NCBI RefSeq assembly: GCF_014203365.1
Contig: NZ_JACHIS010000001.1
Span: 5,890,001-5,954,000 of the forward strand
Length of the DNA stretch: 64,000 nucleotides
Reading direction: 5' to 3'
DNA from: Actinoalloteichus hymeniacidonis
GTDB taxonomy: Bacteria > Actinomycetota > Actinomycetes > Mycobacteriales > Pseudonocardiaceae
Shown here piece after piece: positions 12,772 to 22,690 of this stretch. Under the pieces are notes generated by a model. It saw only the letters and a list, made by a program, of their open reading frames with translations, did no database searches and was not told the DNA's origin. Position 1 is the first letter of the stretch. Every line of letters starts with the position of its first letter. A program made the translations under genes and the position numbers.

Positions 12772-15744
12772 TCACACCGGGTCGCGGGATGCCTTCGATG
12801 CCTGCTCGGTCTGCGGGCTTGGAATCGCGGCCGCTGCGGCCTCGCCGTCCAACACGGGCAGCGTGCTGTCGGTCGTCAATCTGGCCAAGCGCTCGTCGAT
12901 CTCGGCACGGACCGGCGAGCTACTGCCCTGCAGCAGGATCAACGCCTGTTCCCAGCGGAACTTCGCCGAGAACTGATCGCCCAGGTGGTGATACACGTCG
13001 CCGAGGTGGACCAGGGCCTTCGCCTCCTGAACCGAGGCACCGCAGGACACCGCCACCGACCGGGCCTGCCGGGCGAAGTTCTCCGCCGCCGACCAATCCC
13101 CCAGCTCGGCGGCGAGTTCGCTCAGGTTGTTCAGGACCACCGCCTCGTGACCGGGATCGTGGAACCGCCGGTACAGCGCCAGCACCTCGAGGCAGCGTTC
13201 GTAGGCACGCTCCACGCGTCCGCAGAACTGATCGATCATCGCGAGGTTGTTCAACGCCATGGCCTGGCCTGGCAGGTCGCCGAGCTGTTGATAGAGACTC
13301 AGCGCCCGCTCGCCGCCCTGCCGGGCGTCCTCGTAGCGACCGAGGTTGGCCTGCGAGGTGAAGACACTGCTCACCGCAGGTGCGAGGATTTCCAGCTTGC
13401 CCAGTTCCTCGGCGATCGCCAGGGCTTCGACCGCGTGCTCCAGCGCCTCCTCCGACTTGGCCGAGCGGTAGAGGGCGACGTTGACGCGGCAGCGCAGCAT
13501 CAGACATTCGCCGAACCGGTCGCCCGAGGTTCGCGCCGAGGCGAGCCCCTGATCGAACAACTCGGTCGACTCGTCCAGCAGGTGTCGGAACAGCACGTAC
13601 GGCGCGGCGCCCCACGCGATGCGCCAGGCTGCCTCGTGCCGCTGCCTGCGGACGGCGGTCCGGGCCGCGTGCATCAGGTTGTTCCACTCCCGATCGAACC
13701 AGCCGACGGCCTGGTCCAGACTCGTCGTCTCCGGCAGTTCGAAGCCGGGTGCGTACGGCCCCGGACTGCCCGGGGTGGAACGGATCAGGTCCCGCCCCCG
13801 TTCGGCGACGGCCAAGTAGAAGTCCACCATCGCCGTCTCGGCGGCGAGCCGCTCCGCGTCGTCGAGTTCGTCGGTGGCGAGTTCCCTGGCGTAGAGCCGG
13901 ACGAGGTCGTGACTGCCGAATCGACCATGCTCACGCGACGAGATCAGATGCACCGATTCCAGGACGTGCAGTTGCTCGGCGACCTGGGCGAAGGCGCTGC
14001 CCGACATCGCCGCCAACACGGAGCGGCTCAGCTCCACACCGGGATGGACGCCGATGAGGCGGAACAACCGGGCGGCGTCGGATCGGAGCCGTCGATAGGT
14101 GAGTTCGAGCGCCCCTCGGACGCTGATCTGCGGGTCGCCCGCCCGCAGTGCTCCGAGCCGACGGCGCTCGTCGGCCAGTTCGTCGATCAGATCGCCGATG
14201 GAGAGTTCCGGGTCGCCCGTCATCCGGGCAGCGGCGATCCGCAGGGCCAGCGGCAGATTGCCGCACAGCTCGGTCAGCCGGTCCAGGTCGCTCGCGGTCG
14301 GCTCGACCCCGACGGCGAGGCGTTTGATCAGCTCACCCGCCTGGGCGGCGGACAGCGGACCGAGTCGGATCAGCCGGGCGCCATTGGTGATCAGCAGGCC
14401 GTCGAGCATCCGTCTGCTGGTGATCACCACCGTGCAAGACGGCGAGGCGGGCAGCAGTGGCGACACCTGCAGGTGGTCGACGGCGTCGTCGAGCAGCACG
14501 AGCATCCGCCGTTTCGCCGTGATCGAGCGGTACAGCGCCGTCCGTTCGGTCAACCCGGTGGGAATCTGTTCGGAGGTCAGGCCGAGGCCGATCAAGAACT
14601 GTCTCAACACGTCCGCAGGCGACACCGGTGGGTCACAGGGGTCGACGGCGCGCAGCGAGGCGAAGAGTTGCCCATCCGGGTATTCGCTGTCGGGGCCGTT
14701 GCTCACCCGATGCGCCCAGTTCACGGCCAGAGCGCTCTTACCGAGGCCGGCCTCGCCGCTGACCACGGCGATCGTGGATCCGCCCTCGTCGCGCCTGCTC
14801 GGCCGCAGCGAGTCCAGGACGATGAACTCCTCGTCCCTGCCCACGAAGCCCCCGATCCGGGGCGGGAGTTGCGCGGGCACCACCTGGGTGTGCCCTGCCA
14901 CGGGCTGCACGACGGCGGGCTCGTTCGAATCGGTCGACGCGGGCTCGGCTGTCTCCGGGGCCACCACGGTGGCCTCGTCCTGCAGAATCCGTTGATACGT
15001 CAGCTGCAGCTGCGGGGACGGATCGACGCCGAGTTCCTCGGCCAACCGCTCGCGCAGTGCGTGGTAGCGCCGCAGTGCATCGGCGCGCCGCCCGGTGTGA
15101 TGCAGCGCCATCATGAGTTGGTCGGTGAGGCGTTCGCGCAGCGGGTGCGCCGCGACCAATTCGTCCAACTCGGTGACCAGGCCGGTTCTCGGCCCCTCGG
15201 CCAGTTCGGCGGCGATCCGGTCCTCGACCAGGCTGAGCCGGAGTTCCTCGATCGACATCGCGATGGCTCGCAGGGCGGGCAGATCGTCCATGTCGGCCAG
15301 GGTGTGACCCCGCCACAACTCCAGCGCCGCTCGCAACGCCACCGCGCGGGAACGGCCGGTCAGCAGCGCGGCCTTCTTGGCCAGCTCCCGCGCCCGGTGC
15401 AGATCGATCCGGCCGGGGTCGATCCGCAGCAGATAGCCGGGCGAGCGGGTGATGATCGCAACATCGCCGACGTCCCCGGCCGCACCGACGATCAGTTTAC
15501 GTAGGCGTGACACATATCCCTGCAAGATCGTGCGTACAGTTGCGGGTGGTTCGCCGTCCCAGAGCACCTTGATGATCCGGTCGACGGACACGACCTGATT
15601 GGCATTGAGCGTCAACAACGCCATCAGCCTGCGCATCGCCCGACTGCCGAGCACGATCGGCCGTCCGCAACTGAGCACCTCGAACGCCCCTAACAGGCGG
15701 AATTCGAGGCGGTTCGCGCCGACAGGCGGCGTCCCAGGGTCCAT
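12772..15744 (-). CDS. AfsR-like regulator: SARP/BTAD, NB-ARC ATPase and TPR domains
   Basis: A 990-residue regulator. Residues about 10-105 form an OmpR-type winged helix (LEFRLLGAFEV, TVRTILQGYVSRLRKLI), 110-255 a bacterial transcriptional activation domain (LRERLTDQLMMALHHTGRRADALRRYHALRERLAEELG), and about 300-560 an NB-ARC/AP-ATPase with Walker A GEAGLGKSALAV and Walker B-like MLVLLDDA. The last 350 residues are TPR-type repeats. AfsR-like proteins activate secondary metabolism in response to kinase signalling. No biosynthetic cluster lies next to it here, so its targets are unknown. Confidence 0.93.
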   Translation of the reverse strand: MDPGTPPVGANRLEFRLLGAFEVLSCGRPIVLGSRAMRRLMALLTLNANQVVSVDRIIKVLWDGEPPATVRTILQGYVSRLRKLIVGAAGDVGDVAIITRSPGYLLRIDPGRIDLHRARELAKKAALLTGRSRAVALRAALELWRGHTLADMDDLPALRAIAMSIEELRLSLVEDRIAAELAEGPRTGLVTELDELVAAHPLRERLTDQLMMALHHTGRRADALRRYHALRERLAEELGVDPSPQLQLTYQRILQDEATVVAPETAEPASTDSNEPAVVQPVAGHTQVVPAQLPPRIGGFVGRDEEFIVLDSLRPSRRDEGGSTIAVVSGEAGLGKSALAVNWAHRVSNGPDSEYPDGQLFASLRAVDPCDPPVSPADVLRQFLIGLGLTSEQIPTGLTERTALYRSITAKRRMLVLLDDAVDHLQVSPLLPASPSCTVVITSRRMLDGLLITNGARLIRLGPLSAAQAGELIKRLAVGVEPTASDLDRLTELCGNLPLALRIAAARMTGDPELSIGDLIDELADERRRLGALRAGDPQISVRGALELTYRRLRSDAARLFRLIGVHPGVELSRSVLAAMSGSAFAQVAEQLHVLESVHLISSREHGRFGSHDLVRLYARELATDELDDAERLAAETAMVDFYLAVAERGRDLIRSTPGSPGPYAPGFELPETTSLDQAVGWFDREWNNLMHAARTAVRRQRHEAAWRIAWGAAPYVLFRHLLDESTELFDQGLASARTSGDRFGECLMLRCRVNVALYRSAKSEEALEHAVEALAIAEELGKLEILAPAVSSVFTSQANLGRYEDARQGGERALSLYQQLGDLPGQAMALNNLAMIDQFCGRVERAYERCLEVLALYRRFHDPGHEAVVLNNLSELAAELGDWSAAENFARQARSVAVSCGASVQEAKALVHLGDVYHHLGDQFSAKFRWEQALILLQGSSSPVRAEIDERLARLTTDSTLPVLDGEAAAAAIPSPQTEQASKASRDPV

Positions 15745-16012
15745 GGACGGCCTGCCTCCTCGACCTGTTCGTGTCGACGTCGTTCGTCGAACCTCGCCAA
15801 CCTAGATCGTGCTCGCCTGATCCTGGTGGGGAAAGGTGCAATCGCAATCTTGGTCGTCGAGCCGCGTCGGCGCCGCCCGCGAGCATGACCGACGTCCGCA
15901 CCGGTCGGATCTCGACCATTCCGACGAACCGCGATTCACCCGTTGGGTAGAGGCTACTGTCGTGTCCCGCGTACATCGCGGCGGTGGGCATTGGCAGCGC
16001 ATGGAGGAGAAC

Positions 16013-17113
16013 GTGACAGCAGCAGCACAGCCCACCGTGGTGGACCGTGCGGCGGGCTGTCTGTTGGCCGGTGCCATGGGCGACTCGCTGGGAGCCCCGG
16101 TGGAGTTCTCCCGCCTCGCCGAGATCCGCCAGGCCTACGGCCCGGATGGGATCGTCGAACTGCCCAAACCCGGCCTCATCACCGACGACACCCAGCTCAC
16201 CCTGTTCACCGCCGAGGGCTATATCAGCGCGTGGGTCCGAGGTAAGCACCTGCAGACCTGGAATCCGGCGCAGGAGGTGTGGAAGGCGTACCGGCGCTGG
16301 CTGTCGACACAGCAGGGCAGGGGGCCCGGCGACAACCCCTATGGCCTGCTGGCCGAGCGCAGGCTCTACGCCAACCGCTCGCCGGGACTGGCCACGCTGC
16401 GGGCGTTGGCCCACGAGCAGCCGCCGACCGACGATATCCAGTACGAGACGGCGAACGGCTGCGGCGGGGTGGTGCGCACCGCGCCCGCCGGGTTCGCGCC
16501 GACCGGCGAACTGGCCTATCGGATGGGCTGCCAGTTCGCCGCCCTGACCCATGGACACCCCGAGGGCTGGGCGCCCGCCGGGTCGCTCGCGCTGTTGGTG
16601 CACCTGCTGGCGGTGCGCCGTCGCACGCTCAGCGATGCGGTCGATCAGGTGACCGGCCGCGTGCTGCGCGACGACCCGACCACCGCGAGCCTGCTGGCGG
16701 CGGCGGTCAAGGCCGCCGAACGCGACAACGAGGACGCCAGGGCTGCCAGGGAGGCCCGGGCCTTCGGGAAGCCACCGCACACGGGAGGGCCCTCCGCCGA
16801 CTCCATCGCGGAACTCGGCGCGGGTTGGATCGCACCGGAGACGCTGGCCATCGCCGTGTACTCGGCGTTGACCCATCGCAAGTCCGCCCAGTTCCCGGAC
16901 GCCCTGCGGCTGGCGGCCAACCACTCGGGCGACAGCGATTCGACGGCGGCGCTCACCGGGAACATCCTCGGCGCGCTGCACGGCACCGCGGTGTTGCCCA
17001 AGCCATGGCTGGCCCGGCTGGAGTTGGCCGATGTGATCGCGGACATCGGATACGACCTCGGGGCGACCTGCGCGGGCGAGGAATTCGAGGAGGGCCGCTA
17101 CCTGGTGGCGTGA
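16013..17113 (+). CDS. ADP-ribosylglycohydrolase family protein
   Basis: A 366-residue member of the ADP-ribosyl-hydrolase (ARH/DraG) fold. The two metal centres are recognisable: GAMGDSLGAPVEF and TDDTQLTL in the N-terminal part, and NHSGDSDSTAALTGNILGA near the C-terminus, which supplies the second set of aspartates. It may remove ADP-ribose from proteins or hydrolyse related compounds; no partner transferase is nearby. The GTG at 16013 lies 5 nt behind a strong GGAGGAG; an ATG at 16001 overlaps that ribosome-binding site and is less likely. Confidence 0.92.
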   Translation: MTAAAQPTVVDRAAGCLLAGAMGDSLGAPVEFSRLAEIRQAYGPDGIVELPKPGLITDDTQLTLFTAEGYISAWVRGKHLQTWNPAQEVWKAYRRWLSTQQGRGPGDNPYGLLAERRLYANRSPGLATLRALAHEQPPTDDIQYETANGCGGVVRTAPAGFAPTGELAYRMGCQFAALTHGHPEGWAPAGSLALLVHLLAVRRRTLSDAVDQVTGRVLRDDPTTASLLAAAVKAAERDNEDARAAREARAFGKPPHTGGPSADSIAELGAGWIAPETLAIAVYSALTHRKSAQFPDALRLAANHSGDSDSTAALTGNILGALHGTAVLPKPWLARLELADVIADIGYDLGATCAGEEFEEGRYLVA

Positions 17114-17141
17114 GCCGCAGCGGGATCGCCTTCTCAGACCC

Positions 17142-17178
17142 GGACGACGCGGGCGGCCCCAGGCGACCCGCGTCGTCC
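17142..17178. terminator. Bidirectional hairpin between convergent genes
   Basis: GGACGACGCGGG (17142-17153) pairs perfectly with CCCGCGTCGTCC (17167-17178) across a 13-nt loop, between the ends of the ADP-ribosylglycohydrolase gene and ectD. Its position suits a shared terminator. Confidence 0.7.
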
Positions 17179-17185
17179 GTCGGCG

Positions 17186-18088
17186 TCAGCGCTGGACGGG
17201 AACGAAGGCCCGGTCCGCCACGAACGTCGGTCGCGGGGCGGCCGCACCGTACGGGTCTTGCAGCGTGTTCTCCACGCTGTTGAACACCAGGAAGATGTTC
17301 GACCTCGGGAACGGCGTGATGTTGTTGCCCGAACCGTGCATGGAGTTCGAGTCGAACATCAAGGCCGAACCAGCCGAGCCGGTGAACTGGTCGATGCCGT
17401 GTTCCGCAGCCAGCTTGGTGATGCTGTCCTCGTCGGGAACACCGATCTTCTGTGCCTTGAGCGAGGCCTTGTAGTTGTCCTCGGGCGTCTCGCCGACGCA
17501 GGACACGAAGGTCCGATGCGCACCGGGCATCAACATGAGCCCGCCGTTGAACGGGTAGTTGTCGGTGAGCGCGATCGACATGCTGACCGCGCGCATCCGA
17601 GGCATGCCGTCCTCGGCGTGCCAGGTCTCGAAGTCCGAGTGCCAGTAGAAGCCCGTACCTCGATACCCCGGCATCAGGTTGACCCGGCTCTGATGGATGT
17701 AGACATCGGAACCGACGATCTGCCGAGCCCGGTCCAGCACCCTCGGATCGGTGGCGAGCTTGCCGATCGCCGAGCTGATCTTGTGCACCTCGAAGATGGA
17801 TCTGACCTCGTCAGAACTCTTCTCGACGATGGTCCGCTCGTCTGCCTTGACGCCTGCGTCGTTGGTGAGATCCATCAGCTCCTGCCAGAACTGCTGAACC
17901 TCGGCCGGGGTGAGCAGGCCGTCGACCGTCAGGTAGCCCTTCTCGTCGTAGCTCGCGAGCGTCCGCTGATCGATCGGGCCCGACTCGTTGCTCGGCCATA
18001 CCACCGGGTCCTGCCGGCTGATGAGCGATGGTTTATCACCCACTCGGGTGGGGTAGAGATCCCCGGTCTCGACGTCGACGACAGTCAT
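17186..18088 (-). CDS. ectD: Ectoine hydroxylase EctD
   Basis: A 300-residue Fe(II)/2-oxoglutarate dioxygenase that converts ectoine to 5-hydroxyectoine. The signature block is present: FYWHSDFETWHAEDGMPRMRA contains the iron-binding H-x-D pair near residue 146, and the distal iron histidine is in MFDSNSMHGSGNN near residue 248. It is the last gene of ectABCD but is set 226 bp after ectC with a strong palindrome between them, so its expression may be uncoupled from ectABC. Confidence 0.97.
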   Translation of the reverse strand: MTVVDVETGDLYPTRVGDKPSLISRQDPVVWPSNESGPIDQRTLASYDEKGYLTVDGLLTPAEVQQFWQELMDLTNDAGVKADERTIVEKSSDEVRSIFEVHKISSAIGKLATDPRVLDRARQIVGSDVYIHQSRVNLMPGYRGTGFYWHSDFETWHAEDGMPRMRAVSMSIALTDNYPFNGGLMLMPGAHRTFVSCVGETPEDNYKASLKAQKIGVPDEDSITKLAAEHGIDQFTGSAGSALMFDSNSMHGSGNNITPFPRSNIFLVFNSVENTLQDPYGAAAPRPTFVADRAFVPVQR

Positions 18089-18262
18089 GCGCTCTCCAAT
18101 CTCCGTGGCGAATTGCCGACACCGGCCCGCGCGATGGTCTGCACGAGCCGCTCTCTTGGTTCGTGGTGGGTTCGGGTCTGCGGCATGTCCGGTCTCCTAC
18201 CGGAATCCATACCCTTCGAGGTTCCTGGGCAATCGCCTCCTGCTGTGTGGTCGGACTACTAC

Positions 18263-18290
18263 GCCAGCAGGCCCGATCGGGCCTGCTGGC
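18263..18290 (-). terminator. 28-bp perfect palindrome between ectC and ectD
   Basis: GCCAGCAGGCCCGA mirrored exactly (18263-18290) forms a 12-14 bp hairpin 24 bp beyond the ectC stop, in the direction of transcription. It lacks a T-tract. It could be a terminator or attenuator that lowers ectD readthrough, or an mRNA-stabilising structure for ectABC. Confidence 0.6.
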
Positions 18291-18314
18291 GGGTCTTCGG
18301 CCGGTGACGCCGAA

Positions 18315-18707
18315 CTAGACGGGCTCGACGATCAGCGGGTAGACCCCGTTCTCGTCGTGCACCTCGGCGCCGGTCACCGGCGGGTTGAACACGCACACGG
18401 TCTTGATCTCGGTCTCGGCCCGGACCTGGTGCCGCTCGTTGCCGTCGAGCAGGTAGAGCGTGCCGGGCGCCAACTTGTAGACCTCGCCGGTCTCCTTGTC
18501 GGTCAGCTCGCCGTGTCCCTCGGTGACGAACACCGCCTCGACGTGGTTGGCGTACCAGAAGTCGTTCACCGTGCCCGCGTAGATGGTGGTCTCGTGGACC
18601 GAGAACCCGACGCCCTCTTTCGCCAGCACGATGCGCTTGCTGCGCCAGTTGGGCGTCTTGATGTCCCGGTCGGTCTCCTCGATCTCACCGAGCGAACGAA
18701 CGATCAC
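18315..18707 (-). CDS. ectC: L-ectoine synthase EctC
   Basis: A 130-residue cupin that cyclises N-gamma-acetyldiaminobutyrate to ectoine. Recognisable segments: [16 protein letters not shown]-like start, [20 protein letters not shown], and the metal/substrate pocket [12 protein letters not shown]. The GTG at 18707 sits 9 nt behind AGGAG and gives the standard length; an upstream in-frame ATG (18743) adds 12 unlikely residues. It is 95 bp behind ectB. Confidence 0.96.
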   Translation of the reverse strand: MIVRSLGEIEETDRDIKTPNWRSKRIVLAKEGVGFSVHETTIYAGTVNDFWYANHVEAVFVTEGHGELTDKETGEVYKLAPGTLYLLDGNERHQVRAETEIKTVCVFNPPVTGAEVHDENGVYPLIVEPV

Positions 18708-18802
18708 AGGGTCACTCCTAGCAGTTGAATCGAATTGGATCAATGGGCTCCCCGGTCACCGGGCCGGTATCGGACCGGCGCCGGCGAGCCCACGAAGACG
18801 GG

Positions 18803-20059
18803 TCAGCTCGACTTCGTCCCACAGACCGCGTGGACGGCGTCGGTGACGATGGCCAGGCCCTTGTCGACCTCTTCGTCGGTGATGGTGAGCGCGGGCATCA
18901 GCTTGGCGACCTCGCTCTCCGGGCCGGAGGTCTCCATCAGCAGGCCGCGGTCGAAGGCCGCCCGGCACACCTGGCCTGCCTGCTCCGCGTCGTCGAAGGC
19001 GAGCCCACGCGCCAGGCCTCGGCCTCGGGCTTCCAGACCGGGAATGGTCTCCGCGAGCGATTCGAGGGCCCGGCCGATGTGCTCGCCCTTGGCTAGGGTG
19101 CCCTTCTCCAGCAGGTCGCTGGTCCAGTACTCCTGCAGCGCGGCGGCGGCGGTGATGAAGGCCGGGTTGTTGCCTCGGAAGGTGCCGTTGTGCTCGCCCG
19201 GCTCCCAGACGTCGAGCTCGGGGCGCAGCAGTGTCAGCGCCATCGGCAGGCCGTAGCCGCCGATGGACTTCGACAGGCAGACGATGTCGGGAACGATGCC
19301 CGCGGCCTCGAAGCTGAAGAACGGCCCGGTTCGGCCACAGCCCATCTGCACGTCGTCGACGATGAGCAGCATTCCGTGCCGCTTGCACAGCTCGGACAGC
19401 GCGCGCAGCCACTCGACCCGCGCGACGTTGATCCCGCCCTCGCCCTGCAGCGTCTCGACGATCACGGCAGCGGGCTCGTTGAGCCCGGAACCGCTGTCCT
19501 CCAGCAGCCGCTCCAACCACAGGAAGTCGGGGGTCTGGCCGTCGAGGAAGTTGTCGTAGGGCATCGGGGTGGCGTGCACCAGCGGGATGCCCGCGCCGCC
19601 ACGCTTCATCGAGTTGCCGGTCACCGAGAGGGCACCCAGCGTCATACCGTGAAATGCATTCGTGAAGTTGATGACGGATTCGCGACCGGTGACCTTGCGA
19701 ACCAGTTTCAGGGCAGACTCCACCGAGTTGGCACCCGTCGGTCCGGGGAACTGGACCTTGTAGTCGAGACCGCGCGGCTCGAGCACCACCTGTTTGAAAG
19801 TGTTCAAGAAGTCACGTTTCGCCACGGTGCCCATATCGAGACTGTGGGTGACCCCGTCGCGCTCGATGTATTCGATCAAGGCTCGCTTCAAGATCGGGTT
19901 GTTGTGGCCGTAGTTCAACGCCCCGGCGCCTGCGAAGAAGTCAAGATAGGGTTTTCCCGACTCGTCATGCAGCCAGCTTCCGTTAGCCCGGTCGAAAACC
20001 GTGGGCCAGCTCCTCGAGTAGCTACGAACCTCGGATTCCAAGGTTTCGAAGACGTTCAC
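18803..20059 (-). CDS. ectB: L-2,4-diaminobutyrate:2-oxoglutarate aminotransferase EctB
   Basis: A 418-residue class III PLP aminotransferase. It makes diaminobutyrate from aspartate semialdehyde, the first committed step of ectoine synthesis. Hallmarks: [57 protein letters not shown] and the PLP lysine in [10 protein letters not shown]. Placed between ectA and ectC on the same strand. Confidence 0.97.
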   Translation of the reverse strand: MNVFETLESEVRSYSRSWPTVFDRANGSWLHDESGKPYLDFFAGAGALNYGHNNPILKRALIEYIERDGVTHSLDMGTVAKRDFLNTFKQVVLEPRGLDYKVQFPGPTGANSVESALKLVRKVTGRESVINFTNAFHGMTLGALSVTGNSMKRGGAGIPLVHATPMPYDNFLDGQTPDFLWLERLLEDSGSGLNEPAAVIVETLQGEGGINVARVEWLRALSELCKRHGMLLIVDDVQMGCGRTGPFFSFEAAGIVPDIVCLSKSIGGYGLPMALTLLRPELDVWEPGEHNGTFRGNNPAFITAAAALQEYWTSDLLEKGTLAKGEHIGRALESLAETIPGLEARGRGLARGLAFDDAEQAGQVCRAAFDRGLLMETSGPESEVAKLMPALTITDEEVDKGLAIVTDAVHAVCGTKSS

Positions 20060-20212
20060 GATACTCCGTCCGATCTATGGTCAACGTTTTACCAACCGAC
20101 GCGACGGCACTGAACCAGGAAAAGATCGATCCCCGACAATACGCAGCAACGCCACTCCCGGCTGAGAAGTCCGCTTATGCGAACTCCAACAAGCCCTTGG
20201 TTGCGAAAAGGT

Positions 20213-20758
20213 CTATAAGGTCGACCCAACCGTTCCGAATGGGCCAATTCGGTAAAGATCCTCGGCAGCGTGGCCGTCGCCGAGCAATTCCGCGGCGAAG
20301 AGATCCGACCGCTCGATGGTGGTGTCGCGGTCGCGCGCCAGACCGGTGAACAACCGGATCGAGGCAGCGTTGTCCGCCGTGATGGTGGTCTCCACGAAGC
20401 GGGCCCCCAGCGCGATCGCTCGGTCCACCAAGGTGGCCAGCATCCGACCGGCCAAGCCCTGACCACGATGTTCCGCGTCGACCGCCACCTGCCACACCAT
20501 GAGAACCTCCGGAGCTTCCGGTCGAAGGTACCCAGTTATGAAGCCGCCGACACGGTCCCCGATGCGCGCCACCACCGAGGTGGCTGCGAAGTCTCGTCCC
20601 CAGAGCACATAGGCGTAAGGGGAGTTCAGGTCGAGCGAGCCGGAATCACGCGCAATTCTCCACATCGCGGCGCCATCGGTCCGTGCAGGCACCTCGATCA
20701 CCACACGCGTACCTGACCCGCTTTCATCATTCGGTGGTTCTTGATGAGCCTTGGTCAT
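20213..20758 (-). CDS. ectA: Diaminobutyrate acetyltransferase EctA
   Basis: A 181-residue GNAT acetyltransferase that acetylates diaminobutyrate. Hallmarks: SLDLNSPYAYVLWGRDF, VWQVAVDAEHRGQGLAGRML (acetyl-CoA-binding motif A) and FVETTITADNAASIRLF. The ATG at 20758 (MTKAHQEPP) is preferred; the frame is open to 20815 but the extra residues are hydrophobic and atypical. It is first in ectABCD. The 183 bp upstream are noticeably AT-rich for this genome and should hold the osmotically controlled promoter. A 153-bp gap separates it from ectB. Confidence 0.94.
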   Translation of the reverse strand: MTKAHQEPPNDESGSGTRVVIEVPARTDGAAMWRIARDSGSLDLNSPYAYVLWGRDFAATSVVARIGDRVGGFITGYLRPEAPEVLMVWQVAVDAEHRGQGLAGRMLATLVDRAIALGARFVETTITADNAASIRLFTGLARDRDTTIERSDLFAAELLGDGHAAEDLYRIGPFGTVGSTL

Positions 20759-20941
20759 GATGAGCCAACGTAACAGAGCCACCGAAAAGTGCCAGGTCAA
20801 CGACACTCCGAACACTCATCTACCAGGAGCTTCTCAGAAAACCCGGTGACAAGTACAACAAAAAGGTTGCTTCTGGCGACAAGCCGGTGTTAATAGCACA
20901 TCAACAAATCGACTCGGCAGGCACCCCTCGAAAGGGTGAAC

Positions 20942-21925
<984 letters not shown>

Positions 21926-22142
21926 GCGGGTTCCTCTCAGTTCGGCGGGCGCAGGTCGAGATTTCGTGGGTTCTACCACGGGCCGGGTGAAGCCGTCGTC
22001 ATCGTCGCGACCAAGCGGATCTTGGACCGGATCAGAGTCGAGCCTCGCATCCAGCCGCGGACCGCGCATGGTGCTTCCCACTGCGTGGCATCGCCCGGCC
22101 CCGCCATCCGTTACTCGCCAGACGCGCCCCGAACCGAGACCC

Positions 22143-22176
22143 GAACGGCCCCGGCGGAATACCACCGGGGCCGTTC
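22143..22176 (-). terminator. Strong hairpin terminator after tRNA-Thr
   Basis: GAACGGCCCCGG (22143-22154) pairs perfectly with CCGGGGCCGTTC (22165-22176) around a 10-nt loop, starting 17 bp beyond the tRNA 3' end. A 12-bp GC stem at this place is a convincing terminator for the tRNA transcript. Confidence 0.8.
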
Positions 22177-22192
22177 GTGCTGATCAACGCTG

Positions 22193-22265
22193 AGCCGACG
22201 AGGGGGCTCGAACCCCTGACCTCTTGTTTACAAGACAAGTGCTCTGCCAGTTGAGCTACGTCGGC
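22193..22265 (-). tRNA. tRNA-Thr (anticodon TGT)
   Basis: On the minus strand the sequence folds as a 73-nt tRNA: acceptor GCCGACG pairs with CGTCGGC, D arm GCTC/GAGC, anticodon arm CTTGT-CTTGTAA-ACAAG with anticodon TGT, and T arm AGGGG-TTCGAGC-CCCCT. The discriminator base is T, as in tRNA-Thr. CCA is not encoded. Confidence 0.96.
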
Positions 22266-22690
22266 GTTGCCCGTCTGCGCACCGTGCTCGGACGATCGAC
22301 TCGCCCCGCGCGCAGCGGTCGCCCACATCCTAAGCCGGGGGTGGGACAGCACCCAAGGCACCGGTCGCGACACGCCGCCCGCCCGCGTGGGAATCCTCGC
22401 AGGCGACCCGTGAGTCGCGCGTCACCTATCAGTGTGGGAACAAGGTCTCTGACCTGTGCGTTCTGCCCCGAAGCCTACCGTGGTCAGCACGCGGTCCTCC
22501 GGCGGAGGATCACAGAGGACCACGACCGACGAAACGTGTCCAACGCCACTACCGAGCACCTGCAACGGCGACGTCATCCGCGCCGATGACCCGGGCGGCT
22601 AACCCGTACGCCCCGGGCAGGCCGCAGGGCGCACCACCGGCCTGCCGCACCACCATCAACCACGGCGATCAAGGAACAGGAGGAAGGCCC
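22266..22690. other. Intergenic region between tRNA-Thr and the ThrE-type gene
   Basis: 425 bp. It must hold the tRNA-Thr promoter (-) and the exporter promoter (+). I see no further RNA gene or credible coding frame. A small hairpin, TCCTCC-GGC-GGAGGA, lies near 22496-22510. Confidence 0.6.

Noticed and set aside
12433-15504. A 1023-codon + strand frame opposite the AfsR-like gene
   Set aside because: Gln/Arg/Gly-rich translation without motifs, fully antisense to a well-supported regulator.
20060-20212. A possible small gene between ectA and ectB
   Set aside because: Frames there are short, cross into neighbouring genes in other phases and have no start with a ribosome-binding site.
22193-22265. 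tRNA-Thr as an integration site
   Set aside because: No integrase, no direct repeat of the tRNA 3' end and no island on either side were seen.
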